Positions 12,129 to 24,170 of a DNA stretch of 64,000 nt are shown piece after piece. The notes under the pieces were generated by a model. The model ran no database searches, was not told where the DNA came from, and saw nothing but the letters and a program-made list of their open reading frames with translations. Position numbers and translations under genes: made by a program. Source of the DNA: Larix kaempferi (taxonomy: Eukaryota; Streptophyta; Pinopsida; Pinales; Pinaceae); assembly GCA_027924585.1 (NCBI GenBank), contig BSBM01000186.1:7316001-7380000 (forward strand), written 5' to 3'. The stretch's first letter is position 1, and every line of letters begins with the position of its first letter.

Positions 12129-13905
12129 TGTTGAAGCCTTGGATGTGTAAGTTGCTGGAATGGGTTCTAAGGCTAAAATAGAGGGTGAAAACCTAGACTG
12201 AAAGGCTTAAAAAGACTTTGTGCAAGAGCAATTCTATCCCCAGCCTGTTTGGTGTAGTTAACTCTCACTGCTACAAAGGCCTCCGCTGGCACTTATGGGT
12301 TTTGATCCTGAAAGGATCAATCTTCCTATGAGGGAATATTAAAATTTCCTAACTCTAAAATGGATCTAAACCTATAACAAATCCAACTTAAAGGAAATCT
12401 AAACTAAGTCAGATCTAATCTAAGAGAAGTGTTTTGACTGTATCAAGGATAACTTGTTTGAGTTTAAATAATTCATTTCACCAACTTAACAGAAATGTAA
12501 AATTGGATCTTTCCTTATGACTTCAAAATACAATCAGGCAATGAAAATTAACTGATAATAGTTTAAACATTATTTGCATGCAAGATTATCCTGTAGTTCT
12601 TATGTTAATTGAAAAAATAACATGAATTAATAATCTCTATTAATCATTTGCAGAAATAGATAAATATTTTAATTAAATAAATTCAATTAAAAGAAAAGAT
12701 ACGCAAACCATTAATTAAGACAAATCCAAATCATAGATCAATGCATTAATGACTGATTGCAAAATCAAAACAACATTCATTCAATATTTAAGGTGAAGAA
12801 ATCAGATATCATCAAAGAAATTTGATAACATAGACTCATTAAAATATGATTACAAATCAAAAGAATGGTGCAGAACAAAACAATCCATTATCAACTGCAA
12901 GATCATGGGAAATCAATGGCTAAGATCAAACATGCAGGATGCAGAAGAAAACTTGTGGATGTTTATTTCACAAATATATACATCCTTTCTGCAATCTGCA
13001 ATCCGCAATTGTGGGTTGCGGGTTGGGGAAATGCAAACCACACTAATGAATCTAATGACTCTTCCGCAATCCGCAATTTGCAATTGCAGGTTGCGAGTTG
13101 TGGAAATGCAACATGCAAAATTATTAACAAAGTGTTCCCACAATTTGCATTGCGGGTTGCGAGTTTCGGGTGCAAACAACCACAATTATTTGAAAACAAA
13201 TTCCACATCTGCAATCCACATTGCGAATTGTGGGTTGCGGAATGAAAAATGTTCCAAACCAAAAATCAAACCTCCACAATCCGAATTGTGGATTGCGGAT
13301 TGCGGGTTGCGGAAAGAATTGACTTTTGGGAAAATCAAAGCTTTCTGCAACTCACAAACACAGAAAATGAAAGGCATTTTGAAACTGGAAAATTACTAAC
13401 TTAATCAAATCATGACAAAGCAATAAAAGCATGATGAAAAGCCCCAAAATGACCATGTAATTGAATCATTACCTTTTCATATAAAAATTTCAGGCTCCAA
13501 TGTTTTCTTGAAAACATGGGATCTGTTGTACCTACAACAAATGGCGATTGGCTGGGACAAACCAGTTATCTCTGTAAATAAAATATGTAGTTACCAGGAA
13601 GACATGTCAGCAAACTTATATTTCAACCTATAATTCACAAAATGTTCTCATAAAACACAATCAAAACAATAGAGTTAGTCATATGATTGATATATCCCCA
13701 TCCAAAACCATTTAATGATGATGTTGATATGACAAGTTAGTCTTAAAAACAAGTAGGAATCCTTTACCAATACGTAGTCATAGGAAGGGAGTTTATGATG
13801 AACCTTTGAGAAAACTTAGAACCATTTTGGGTTTCCAAATCTGGAATCACCTTGGGTTTATTAATTATTTATTTATGTACAAATAAATTACTCACAATAT
13901 ATACA
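12129..13905 (-). repeat. 3' LTR of element C
   Basis: It starts TGTTGAAGCC. Bases 12129-12836 match 36441-37148 almost base for base. The right boundary (ATATACA at 13905) is set by the polypurine tract that follows. The part beyond 12836 has no counterpart in the window because the 5' LTR is truncated, so the right end is an inference. Confidence 0.6.
12985..13325. repeat. Inverted-repeat-rich array in the LTR of element C
   Basis: Five blocks spaced about 60-75 bp apart (near 12990, 13066, 13140, 13210 and 13272) contain GCAATCCGCAATT facing GGGTTGCGGGTTGC. Each block can fold on itself and can pair with its neighbours. The overlapping ORFs on both strands here arise from the repeats. Confidence 0.75.
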
Positions 13906-13955
13906 TTCCCCCCCGCCTTTTTTTCTTTTTCTTTTTATTCTCTTTTTTTTTTCAA
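13906..13955 (-). promoter_or_regulatory. Long polypurine tract of element C
   Basis: A run of about 45 pyrimidines on the + strand (TTCCCCCCCGCC, then T-rich) is a polypurine tract on the element's strand, directly inside the proposed 3' LTR boundary. Confidence 0.55.
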
Positions 13956-14927
13956 GCATAATGAAAATATGCAAACAAGACTTATGTTGATACAAGGCCA
14001 TTTCCCTGACTTGGTGATTAGATTTTGGCAATGTCATTCATAGAATTGATTTGGAAACTGAACAGGACAGCTCGGTAAGGAGACTCCTTGTCTTTTAGCT
14101 TTTAACACTAAAAGCAATTACCATGGCTTGGTGACCATAAGTGGTAATTTCAGTCCAAAATTAGACCCATGACCATGGTAGGGATGGCTTGTAATAAGAC
14201 CCCCCTTATCCTCCTATACAACAAACTATCTTACAAAGGAAAACAAAATTTATTAGTGCATAAATTACAAGACACTACCATGGCTTGGTAGCCATATGAT
14301 AGTAGTGTTACTCACCGATGTTTTGCATATCACGAATGGACCGACCTGTGATATGATCTTCCACCTTTTAGCAGTAGCTGAAAGTCACCTCCCAAGTTTG
14401 GTGGCTTGAGGTGGATATGTCATTCCACTTAAACATCCATGAACATAATGGGTTGGCTTGCAATAAGACCCCCCATCTTGCAATATACAATTATTAAGGT
14501 GAATTATTTTCAAGGTGATCGAAGTGGGATCCATAATAGGTAAGGTTGACAAGGCTGTGAATATATGCTGCCATTCACTTGTGAAACATAAGGCAAGAAA
14601 ACCAATTGCTTTCTCAACTTCAATTAACCAGATAAAACATCCATAAAGATATTGATTAAGGTGGGGAGGTATCAATTAAGGATTTGCCAATATTGACTGT
14701 TAATTCCATGAAAAACATTTTCTGATGTAGGATGAGTGAAATTAAACTGACATTGCAACTTGGAAACTTCAGACTAAATTTAACTTTGAAACATAGCATT
14801 GAATAGCCTTTGCCACATGTATGGACATTATTCAAAATAAAACCAATATACAAAAGAAAAATAAAATGAAAACAAAGTAGGAAAGCAAACAAACCACACT
14901 TTATGTACAGTAAGTGAATTTGATCAA
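13956..14927. other. 3' non-coding region of element C
   Basis: No recognisable gene. A ~275-bp imperfect direct duplication is visible, with copies around 14120-14230 and 14400-14500 sharing ACCATGGCTTGGT..CCATA and GCAATAAGACCCCCC-like sequence. Confidence 0.5.
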
Positions 14928-17900
14928 TCAAACAAAATACTTTTTGAGCAATTGCACATTCACTGGGTAGGTGTCTGTGATACCTTCCAGTGTCTGCAGC
15001 CGAAGAGTACTAGGACCAATATTTTCTGTAACAATGAATGGTCCTAGCCATAAGCATTGTAACTTGGTGTAATCATTCTTATCTTTGTGTTGCTTATCCC
15101 ACTTTAACACCAAGTCCCCTAGAGTAAACTCCTTGTCAGATGAGGAATTATCATCAAATGATCTCTTTACCAGCTACTGATGTTGATACAACTTGTTTTT
15201 GAACTTCTCCCTATCTTCTTCCAGCTTAAGTAACATATCAATTCTTTGTTGGAGAGGGGAAGAATCATCTTCTTGTATGTATTGTGCCAACTGTAGTGAA
15301 GGAATCATGAGGTTGGATGGCAATATGGCCTCCTTACCATAAACTAAACAGTAACGGGAATTTCCTATGGCTGCCTTTGGGGTGACCTGGTCTCCCAAAG
15401 AGCATTGTATAGATGGGTGTGCCAATCTTTATGGTGAGTAGCAACTATCTTCTTCAAGATGTTAATTAATTTTTTGTTGGAAAACTCTGCTAATCCATTG
15501 CCTTGTGGATAATAATTGGCAGAAAAATTCAGCTTTATCCATTTTTCAAGGGCATACTGTGTAAGATCAATGGAAGAAAAATAAGATGCATTATCAAACA
15601 CTAAAAATTCAGGGGAACCAAACCTAGTGACTATTTGTATTTCAAGGAAGGATATCACTTGGTTTGTATTGCATTGTCTGAGGGGGACTGCCTCTACCCA
15701 TATGGTAAAGTAGTTTGTGGCTGTTAAGATGTACTTGTGCTACATGGAGGAAGTAGGGCTGATGGGTCCAACAAAATCCATCCCCCATTGTTGAAATGGA
15801 AACTGAACTGTTACTGTCTGCAAAGGAAACACATGTTTTTTCATTTTCCCAGCACACTTCTGGCATTCTTTGCATCTCCTGACATATGAGTACGCATCTT
15901 TAAACAAAGTAGGCCAGTAGTATCTTGCTGTCAGGATCTTATGTGAAGTTGTTTCTCCTGAGAAGTGCCCTCCCTGAGGTCCTGCATGAAATTGCAAAAG
16001 AATATTATCAGTTTCTTCCATCTCTACACATCTGAGAAAAATACCATCATAATTCTTCCTAAACAAAACCCCATCTATGAATTGATATGGTATTTCTTTT
16101 AACCTTAAAGCTCTGCATTTTTTTAAGTCAAGGGTTTCAAGAGAAAACCCATGGGTAAGGAAGAATTTAATGTCATCATACCATTCAGATGTTTGAGCTG
16201 TGATAAAATTAATAAAACCTGTTTTTGTACTCTCTTCTTGTTCCCATTCAATCTACTGTTGTAGAGGATCATTAGATTGAGCAGTTAGCAGACACAAGAC
16301 TTGGCCTTTCACAATATTTGTTGGTCTGATCTCCAAATCATATTCTTGCAAAGCTGTCATCCAGTGAGCTCTCTTTTCACCCAATTCTTTCTGAACTAGA
16401 ACATTTCTGATAGCTACATAAGGTACAATGACTTTAGTCCGAGATTTCAATAAATATGGTCTAAATTTTTTTACCGATTTATAGACCCTGTAAGCTTGTT
16501 TATCGACCTGGGAGTAGTTTAGTTATGCTCCTTTGAACATGGAGATCATGAATGAAATAGGGATTTCAGCATCATTATCATGTTTCTGTGTAAGGAAAGC
16601 TGCGTAGGAGAAGTCAAAAGAAAACGTGTACAAAATAAAATCTTTGTTGAAGTCTGGAGACATCAAAGCGGGGGCTTCCACAATGGCTCTCCAAATTTCA
16701 ACAAATGCATTTCTTTGTTCCTCAAACCACTTAAATTGGGCATCTTTTTTAACCAATTGTTTCAACGGCTTAACAATTTGAGCAAAATTCGGAACAAATA
16801 TACGAACAAAATTAATCTTACCAAGAAAAGATTGCATGGCTTTACGTGACCCAGGTAGGCCGATCTTCGCAATGGCTTCTATGCGTTATGGATCAATGAT
16901 CATGCCTTCTTTCAAAACAATAAAACCCAACAACTTACCTTCAGTGACTGCAAATATAGATTTTTTCGGGTTCAATGAGATTCCATATCTTCTGCAGCAC
17001 TCGAACACCTGTTTCAGAGCAGACAAATGTTCCTGTCATTTTTTAGAATAAATGGTAATATCGTCTAAATATACAATGATAGAATTGTGCAACAATCCCC
17101 TAAAAGCTATGTCCATAGCTCTTTGAAAGATAGCACCATCATTTATCAGCCCAAAAGGCATTTTCCTGTAGGAAAAGGTTCCCCAAGGGGTCCTAAAAGT
17201 TGTTTTTAGTTTATCATCAAGGGAAAATAGGACTTGGTTATATCCCGAGAAGCCATCGAGGAGAGAAAACATCTCAGACCCTGCTACTTTCTGTAGAATC
17301 TGCTCCATTGGAGGAACAATGTAGTGGTCCTTTTCAGAAGCTCTATTTAAGTTTTTGAAATCAACACAGAGTCTGATTTCCCCATTCTTCTTTTGAACAG
17401 GTACCGGATTAGCAATCCACTGTGTATGTCTGGCAGGGAATACAATTCATGCTGCCAGTAATTTCTCAAGCTCCTTCTTGATAGAGGGTTCTAGACTGGG
17501 ATGAATCTTCCTTAACTTCTGTTGGTAAGGTTTTACCTCAGGTTTCATTGGTATATTATGGTGCATGATACTGGTGTCAAAATTTTTGAGCTCATCGTAT
17601 GTCCATACAAAGACATATTTGAACTCCTTACACAGTTTGATAAAAGATATCTTTTCCTCAACAGAGCAATCAACCCCTAGATTGATGAAACGAGGATTCT
17701 GTTCAGTTCCTAGGTTGACTAGCTCATAATTGAGGGATGAACTCTGGGTTTTACAGTTGGTCTTTTGCTCGAACTTATCTTGCAAGTCATAATATTTATC
17801 GAGTTTGATGATTGATTTACGGATAAGATTGTAAAGATGAGTGGAATCATCCAAAGACTTCTCATGCTCAGCTTCATCTATTGCCACATCTTGAAATGTG

Positions 17901-18010
17901 TCCTGGGATGTAAGAAAGTCTAATATTTGCTTTTCATCATGAAACACTTACCAATTAGTCACATTATCAGGAATGGAAGGCCTATACATAAGTTCAATTG
18001 AAAAAGTGTT
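14928..18010 (-). pseudogene. Element C pol, second part: RT, RNase H and integrase
   Basis: Reading leftward from 18010: a linker with FVWTYDELKNFD; RT with LLDGFSGYNQV, KTTFRTPWGTFSY and the YLDD catalytic motif near 17060; connection and RNase H from 16837 (MQSFLGKINFVRIFVPNF) to 16253; an integrase zinc finger of His-His-Cys-Cys type at about 15990-15840 (GGHFSGE, RRCKECQKC); and an integrase core with WGMDFVGP near 15780, FDNAS near 15600 and NGLAEF near 15490. The C-terminal integrase tail ends at 14928. Stops and frameshifts separate at least seven segments, so the protein is not produced intact. The motif order is standard for Ty3/gypsy. Confidence 0.88.
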
Positions 18011-18015
18011 AGGGG
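18011..18015. repeat. Target-site duplication AGGGG, left copy (element D)
   Basis: AGGGG precedes the left LTR and recurs at 33482-33486. The reading frame of element C is continuous across the pair. Confidence 0.8.
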
Positions 18016-18915
18016 TGTTACACCCAAAATCTACTCATCATAAGATTAAGTGTATACACCCCTAAAGACACCTAGACTAAGTAATCATCCTGGGAGGATT
18101 TGTACCCAATTGTGCTAGGTTTTGAAGGGTCGTCGCAGGTTGCACACTAGCAACATGCGACGTCACATCTTGCTCCACTGCAGGGTGTGACGAGGTTAGT
18201 TAATGGGAAAGCATAGCTTATTCGAGATCCTTCTCGAAACTTTCTCATTTGGGGGCTTATCCCTGACCTCTAGGGGAGCTGGTACTCGACTCCTGACTCT
18301 TTGAGAGGATCACCTATCTCTCTCCTATCATCTCTCAACCTATTCTATCCATACCCTATCCATTTAGTCCTATATAAGTGAATCTCACTCCCATCCCAAA
18401 GGGAGGAAGACTATGGTATCTACATGCTAGTGAAATCACTCTTAGAACATCTCCACTCACCTATTGGAGAACTCATACTTCGTTGGAAGGATATGGCAAT
18501 TGGCTTTGTCAGAGAAGGGCTACAGTGTTAAGTCATTGGTTGTGGTTCTATATCTCTATCATGTACTCCTCTATTTGCAGTAATACAAATGCTTTCCACC
18601 AATATTGTTCATGTGTGCAACGATATTGAGTAGTTTACCTGCTTAACTATTTACTTAGATCGCTTATTGTATAGATGTCTTTTACTCGTTTCTCTTGTTT
18701 CTTGTCTTGACAGGTCTTGCACCTTGGATCTGACGACCGTGGGATGTGAATCAACATTCAAGAGAAAGGATTGCGCAGTGAAAAGGTAAGGCATCTAGTA
18801 CTTGATCCTTAAGTAGATCTAGGAGATGTACTTGTAGTCTGTTCTATTTGTTCTAGACTCACTTTGAGCTAGGGAGATCCAGCTCGCATCCGCTCGAGTG
18901 GATTGTACGATACCA
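18016..18915 (+). repeat. 5' LTR of element D
   Basis: It starts TGTTACACCC and is colinear with 32595-33481. The end at 18915 (ATACCA) is set by the primer-binding site, because the two LTR ends differ in their last ~13 bases. Confidence 0.8.
18371..18378 (+). promoter_or_regulatory. TATA box in the 5' LTR of element D
   Basis: TATATAAG within CCTATATAAGTGAATC. The same sequence is kept in the 3' LTR at 32939-32946. It is the likely core promoter of the element. Confidence 0.6.
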
Positions 18916-18919
18916 AATC

Positions 18920-18939
18920 TGGCGACCATACTAGGGAGC
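18920..18939 (+). promoter_or_regulatory. Primer-binding site of element D
   Basis: TGGCGACCATACTAGGGAGC begins four bases after the LTR. It has the TGGCG.. start seen in Tat and Athila elements. I cannot name the tRNA with certainty. Confidence 0.6.
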
Positions 18940-21060
18940 ATATAGAGTTTGGTCAGTAGTTGTCAATTTAAGAGTCGTTTTCAGTTGATTGCTTGACACA
19001 AGCCTTTTATTTTTGCCATTTACTTCTTAGAGTTGATTTCACTATCAGATATTCATATTGAAGACTCCGATCTACTTCCTCTGAGTTTATACAACTCATT
19101 CCCAAACCATTCCATAGTTCATTACTGAGAGATCTGATTCATTTTTTAATCTAGACTTCGCCTGTCGCACCTGGGAAATGGAAATAGAGTGACACTATGT
19201 CATTTTGAGTCTCTATTCTTTACCTATTGGATACTTGTCGCACCCCTTGCATTGGCATACTGCGACATCGTCGCACTTCCCATGTAGGCAGACTGGGACG
19301 TCGCACTGTGCACAAGGACAGAGTGCACCGATTTGTCAAATTTTTGGCATGTAGGCATCTCCTCTCCATTTGACAGTCTGGACTTTGGTTTGTTGTATGA
19401 ACTCTCTCTGTGCTACAAGATCTAGACAGGGATCCCATTTATGATTTATGTTTTGAGTGTTTGGTACTATTTGGATTGATTTTGGGTTCCATTTTGGACA
19501 AGCTTGAAGACCGGTAGTGGTGGATACTCTTGTCTCCTCCACCTTCATCTGTTCACCCTTGCATTCCCTTATTTCCATCCTTGATCTGATCGGTACATTA
19601 GATCAGCTTCCAGACCTCATTTACATTTGTTTTGAGCTTTGCTAGCTTAGTTTGCTTGCTGCTGCTTGATTTGGAGTTAAGTGTGTCTTTCAGCTTGGTT
19701 GAGTGCTTGTCTTTTCTTGAGTCTTCTGAATGTACTAGTGCTGCAAGTAGTGTTTTATTTTCAGTCATTTAGATCTGAAAGCTCAGTTTTTAACAAGTTT
19801 ATTCTTTGATGCATCCATTGAAAAGTTAAAAGTGCTTCTTTCCCATCATTTCTTGAACATTATTGAAGAAAATTGTTGTGCTTTGGAAAATTCTCATTTA
19901 TGTTTTGGAAATGTTGAATGAATGTATGATCTATTATGTTTTTCTTGAATTATGAATCGCTCATTTTCTTGAAGGGCTCAAAATACGTTTCGATTTTTGC
20001 AAAGTTAATTCCATGCTAAGGAAAGATAGATGCATTTTTAATTTTTGTTTCCTTTAGATCAGTGAAAGTGAAATTGAAAAACTTGCATATTCCATTTCAG
20101 AATCCTCTCTTTTCATTACCTAGTGTCATTTTACTTTGAAAAGAAAAAGAAAAGGAAAAATCATTTGATTTGGATAGTAGTGTTATGATTTTTTGTGTTT
20201 CGTTGAAAAAAGAAAAGAATACTTTCATTGTCAAATTTGTTTGAATTGGGATTGTGTTGCATTGAGTTTGTTTTGGCAATACTATTGGAGAAAATTTTCT
20301 CCTTCCCATAGCTTGAATTCATTGAAAGAAAAGAATATTTCGTGCATGTAGCCAGGGCTTGCATTATGCTTTTGATTATGTACTCACCTCATGCATTCAC
20401 CTAACGCATCCACGATAAAATTAATGGTAGAACTATGTAAACTTTTTAGCAACTTGTGCGTAAGTTAGAGACGTGTTCCAGTGTCGTTAAGCGTGGCAGC
20501 TGTCGTTATTTGCCAACACTGTATCTCGGGGGTATTGTAGTCTTCCACGTACTTATCGGTATATCGAGCTCCTTCATGTACCCAACAAGTACTATAATTC
20601 ATACTTGGCGTATATCGAAGGGTGTATCACGTACACGGTAGTATATCAGAAGGTCTCTTTCTGAACGGTTGTGCATTAGACAACACCACTATGGATTTGA
20701 GCTCCCACGTGCCTTGCATATATCGCGAGACACCATTAGGATTCTTGAAACCAACCAAGTTAACAATTTGGTCATCTTGGAAAAGCAATACACCGAGAAC
20801 AGCACTCGGGGAGATTAGCATGCATGTACTATCCAGGTAATTGGGTATGCAGGAAAGGGCATGGTCCCAATCCTCCTTGTCGTGTCATATTGTTGGACCA
20901 TGCAGTATATCATGGTTTGCGATGCCTTGATAATCCCGTGAGGTTCCAAACTTTTTAATCCACTCTGTCACATAAGTTTGCTTATTGCCTTAGTTTGAGT
21001 AGGTTTTTTTGGACTGCTTTTCTTTTAGCATACTCTTAGGAGAAATGCTATTTCAGCCAT
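18940..21060 (+). other. Long untranslated leader of element D
   Basis: No protein frame is convincing over about 2.1 kb. A cluster of GTCGCA/TGCGAC hexamers lies at 19228-19310. T-rich and AGAAAAGAA-rich stretches occur at 20130-20340. Confidence 0.6.
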
Positions 21061-21085
21061 CCTGGCTGATCATCCTGACACTCTG

Positions 21086-24000
21086 GTGGATTTTCCCTGG
21101 AGAAGATCCCATAGGATCTTAAACTTATCATTCGAATATCCCCTTAATCCAGAGGTTATTTCAAGGGTAAGAATGGATCAGTGTAACGCGATCATAGTTA
21201 TTGAAGTGGAAAACCCCACTTTGAATGTTGGAGGACTTTTGTTTCCACAAACTCCTCCAGATTCACCTACCTCTCATCCCTTGCAGAATGAAGGAGCACA
21301 AACCCCCACTTCACAAGACCTTTCTCCCGTCATCATGGGAGAACTTGGATCATTGGAATGGATAAACTGACCTCAGGATGACCCCACAATAGCTGTTGGT
21401 CCTTCAGCAGCTTATTGGACATCTTCTACAGACCACCCAGTGGCTCATTTTGCCATCTCATCCCCACCTAACTGGACTACTCCAGAGTTCTCTAGGCCTT
21501 ACTATAGGCCTGACCCCGCCGATATTTTCAGCCCCATCCATGAACATTTGGAACAGTTACGTATTAGAGGTGATGAGCTTCGAAGACAAAGTCACGAGCA
21601 ATACTCTGAAGAGTTTCGAAATCGCCATTTCCAACCAAGATTTGATGACGGAAACATCCTAGTTCATCCGATATATTTCGGATCACTTGAAGCACCCCAC
21701 CATGAGACCGCTAATAAGACTGGTCAACCCTCACAAGAATCCAGTCTTGCACCTCAAATGAACAAACCGGTGGAAGGACAATAGTCCAACACACCTGTCA
21801 CTACCACAGTTACTTTATGAGTTCCTCCCCCACCTCAGAATTCGAGGGGAGGGTATTCCATTCCCATGAATTATCTTATTGGTAATATTATTACTACGAT
21901 AGCTAGTCAACAACCTATGTTGGTTCAACCTTTGAATAGTGGTCAACCTATCGTGGCTGGGGGGCGACCCCCATTTCCTAACCAGAATGTAAATGGTGGA
22001 ATCCCCAACAGACCCTCTGTTGGACCTTCCCAACCCGCTAGACCGTCCACCATGGAATTATCTCATGTTGGGTGGCCGTTAAATGTAAATCAACCCTCAT
22101 GCATTCAAGCGTATCTAGGTTCTGTTAACCCTGTTTCGGGCCAACCTAATCCAGGAAACGCACCATACGGGATACCTTATCCTGGGAATCCATACACTCT
22201 ATGGGGGCAACAACCTGTGTTGCAACATTGACCCCAACCGACTATCCCTCAAGTACCACCACCCCTATTCGACCCTCCCCACCTCTTGCTAGAGGTGGCA
22301 GGCCCCCACCTAAACTTGGTGGAGGCCCACCTCATTTTACCTACAACATCCCTCACCCTTCCAGCGATGGCAGGAATGGTCCACCACCCCCTCCCGGTGG
22401 AGGCGACGTGGGACCACCATATCATGGTGGAGGAGGACATTTCCCTTCGGGTGGTGGAGGTGGTCCACCAACCCCTCCAGGAGGAGGCGGTGGAGGACCT
22501 AATTAATATGGTGGTGGCGGTGGTGGTGGAGACCCTCATCCTTCGACGGTGGAGGTGGTGGGGGACCCCATACTTCTGGCGGTGGAAGTGGTCCACCACC
22601 CCCTTCAAGTGGAGGTGATCGTGGGCCACCTCATTATGGTTATGGACCCCCACCTCCTCCCAGTGGTGGCGGTGGACCTCCACCCCCTCTTGGAGGTGGA
22701 GGTGGACCCCCACTTTATTGGAATGGACCACCTTATGGTGGCTGACCTCCTTAGGGTCTAGGAGGCACACCCCCCTACGGTCAGTTTCCTCCTGGTACAC
22801 CTTATGGTCAATTTGGTCCTTACACGCCTTATCCATATTATCAATATGCGTAGCCTAATCCACAGCTGCCCTTCTTGGCTACTTTGGACCTTCCTGACCT
22901 ATCCCGTTTAACATATGATCCTATTTACCACGGATCTAACTGGCCATTGATTCCAGTGAAACTTCCACCTGATATCCCCAAGTTTGACGGTAATCCAGGT
23001 GAAGACCCTAAAATCCATACGATGACGTACCACTTATAGTGTTCATCTAATTCCTTAATGGACGATTCAATTCATCTTAGATTGCTTCAAAGGACTCTCA
23101 CCGGTTCGGCTGCCAAGTGGTACATTGAATTGCCACCACACTCTTTTCCTGATTTTGGTTCTCTTGCCATGAACTTTTTGACACACTTCCAGCTGCCCAT
23201 ACGGTATGAGACTGGTACTGATCTTTTAACCTCGCTCCATCAAAATACCGCCACTCACATCTCGGATCATATCCACGAGTGGACATGGAGATGACGTCTC
23301 ATTAAAGCTCCCATTCCAGATCAGCTCCTAGCAGACTGGTTCACAAAATCCCTCATCCCTACCATAGTAAGAGACGTTGCTATGCGAGGTGTTGTCACCG
23401 AAGAACAATCCATCGCGAGTGCCCATGTGCTAGACCTAGTCTACACTCAATCTGACACTTTGTTTGATATTCTTCCTGATGCACCCCGTGACATTAATGA
23501 CCCTACAAAATCACATAAGGTACTCCAAACTGATGGAATCATTGGTTCCCTTAATACCCAGCCTGCTGCTAGCACTGTTGGATCATCCAACCCAACTCTG
23601 GCTGGCCACAGCACCGCTAAGTCAACCGCTCCTACTGTAACTAAAGAGGTGAATTCTGTCCAATCAACTTCATCTCAGAAGTCCGGCGGTAAAAAGAAGA
23701 ACACGGGGAAACCCAAAAAGTCTTCCACCCAGTAGAAACAAAAGAGCACTCCTGACGATACCAAGCAGAAATGGAAACTAAAGTATCCTTGTTTACTGTG
23801 TGGAGATGACCATTTCTCCAAAGAATGTCCCCATAGAGACGAAGTGAAAAATTTTCTTAGGGGAAAACCAACTCTCGCAGTCCTCAATGATCCGTTTCCT
23901 ACTCAAAACCAGCAGATGATTACTCAAACCCCCCCAGCCCAGGGGGAATTATCCAATAGCACGCATGTTCTCATGCTGCGTAATGAGACGATCAATTTAA

Positions 24001-24170
24001 ATATTTTCTCACGATCTTACGAACCGGTCCCTTCGAAGGAATCCACTAGAAGTAATGCTGAAAAAGCTTCTAACTCCTTAACTGATGTTACTGTACCATC
24101 AACTTCTCTCACCATTGAGAATCCCTCCTTAGAATTGATATTGCGACTGCCCAAGAGAATGATTTGAAAA
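21086..24170 (+). pseudogene. Element D gag
   Basis: The frame opens at 21086 and runs, with stops at 21371 and 21785, to 22231. A Gly/Pro-rich low-complexity segment (about 22250-22750) shifts frame and carries further stops. The gag core resumes with LLQRTLTGSAAKWYIELPP near 23080 and THFQLPIRYETG near 23190. A Ser/Thr/Lys-rich linker (23560-23740) precedes a zinc-knuckle-like CLLCGDDHFSKECP at about 23790, spaced Cys-2-Cys-3-His-4-Cys, one residue shorter than usual. The same frame carries on into protease, so gag and pol were one polyprotein. At least four stops now interrupt it. Confidence 0.82.
22230..22850 (+). repeat. Gly/Pro-coding GGTGGA-CCACC low-complexity block in gag of element D
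   Basis: GGTGGTGGAGG-type and CCACCCCCTCC-type runs alternate over ~600 bp and translate to Gly and Pro runs in the gag frame. Because the block is nearly self-complementary, long spurious ORFs appear on both strands, including a 195-codon one on the minus strand. Confidence 0.75.

Noticed and set aside
12865-13399. Overlapping frames on both strands in 12865-13399
   Set aside because: They come from inverted repeats in the LTR of element C and have no domain.
18378-18629. 83-codon frame in the 5' LTR of element D, repeated in the 3' LTR at 32946-33197
   Set aside because: It lies just after the TATA box inside the LTR in both copies and shows no family. Its conservation follows from LTR duplication.
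22249-22836. 195-codon frame on the minus strand (His/Val/Arg-rich)
   Set aside because: It is the complement of the Gly/Pro-coding low-complexity block in gag of element D.
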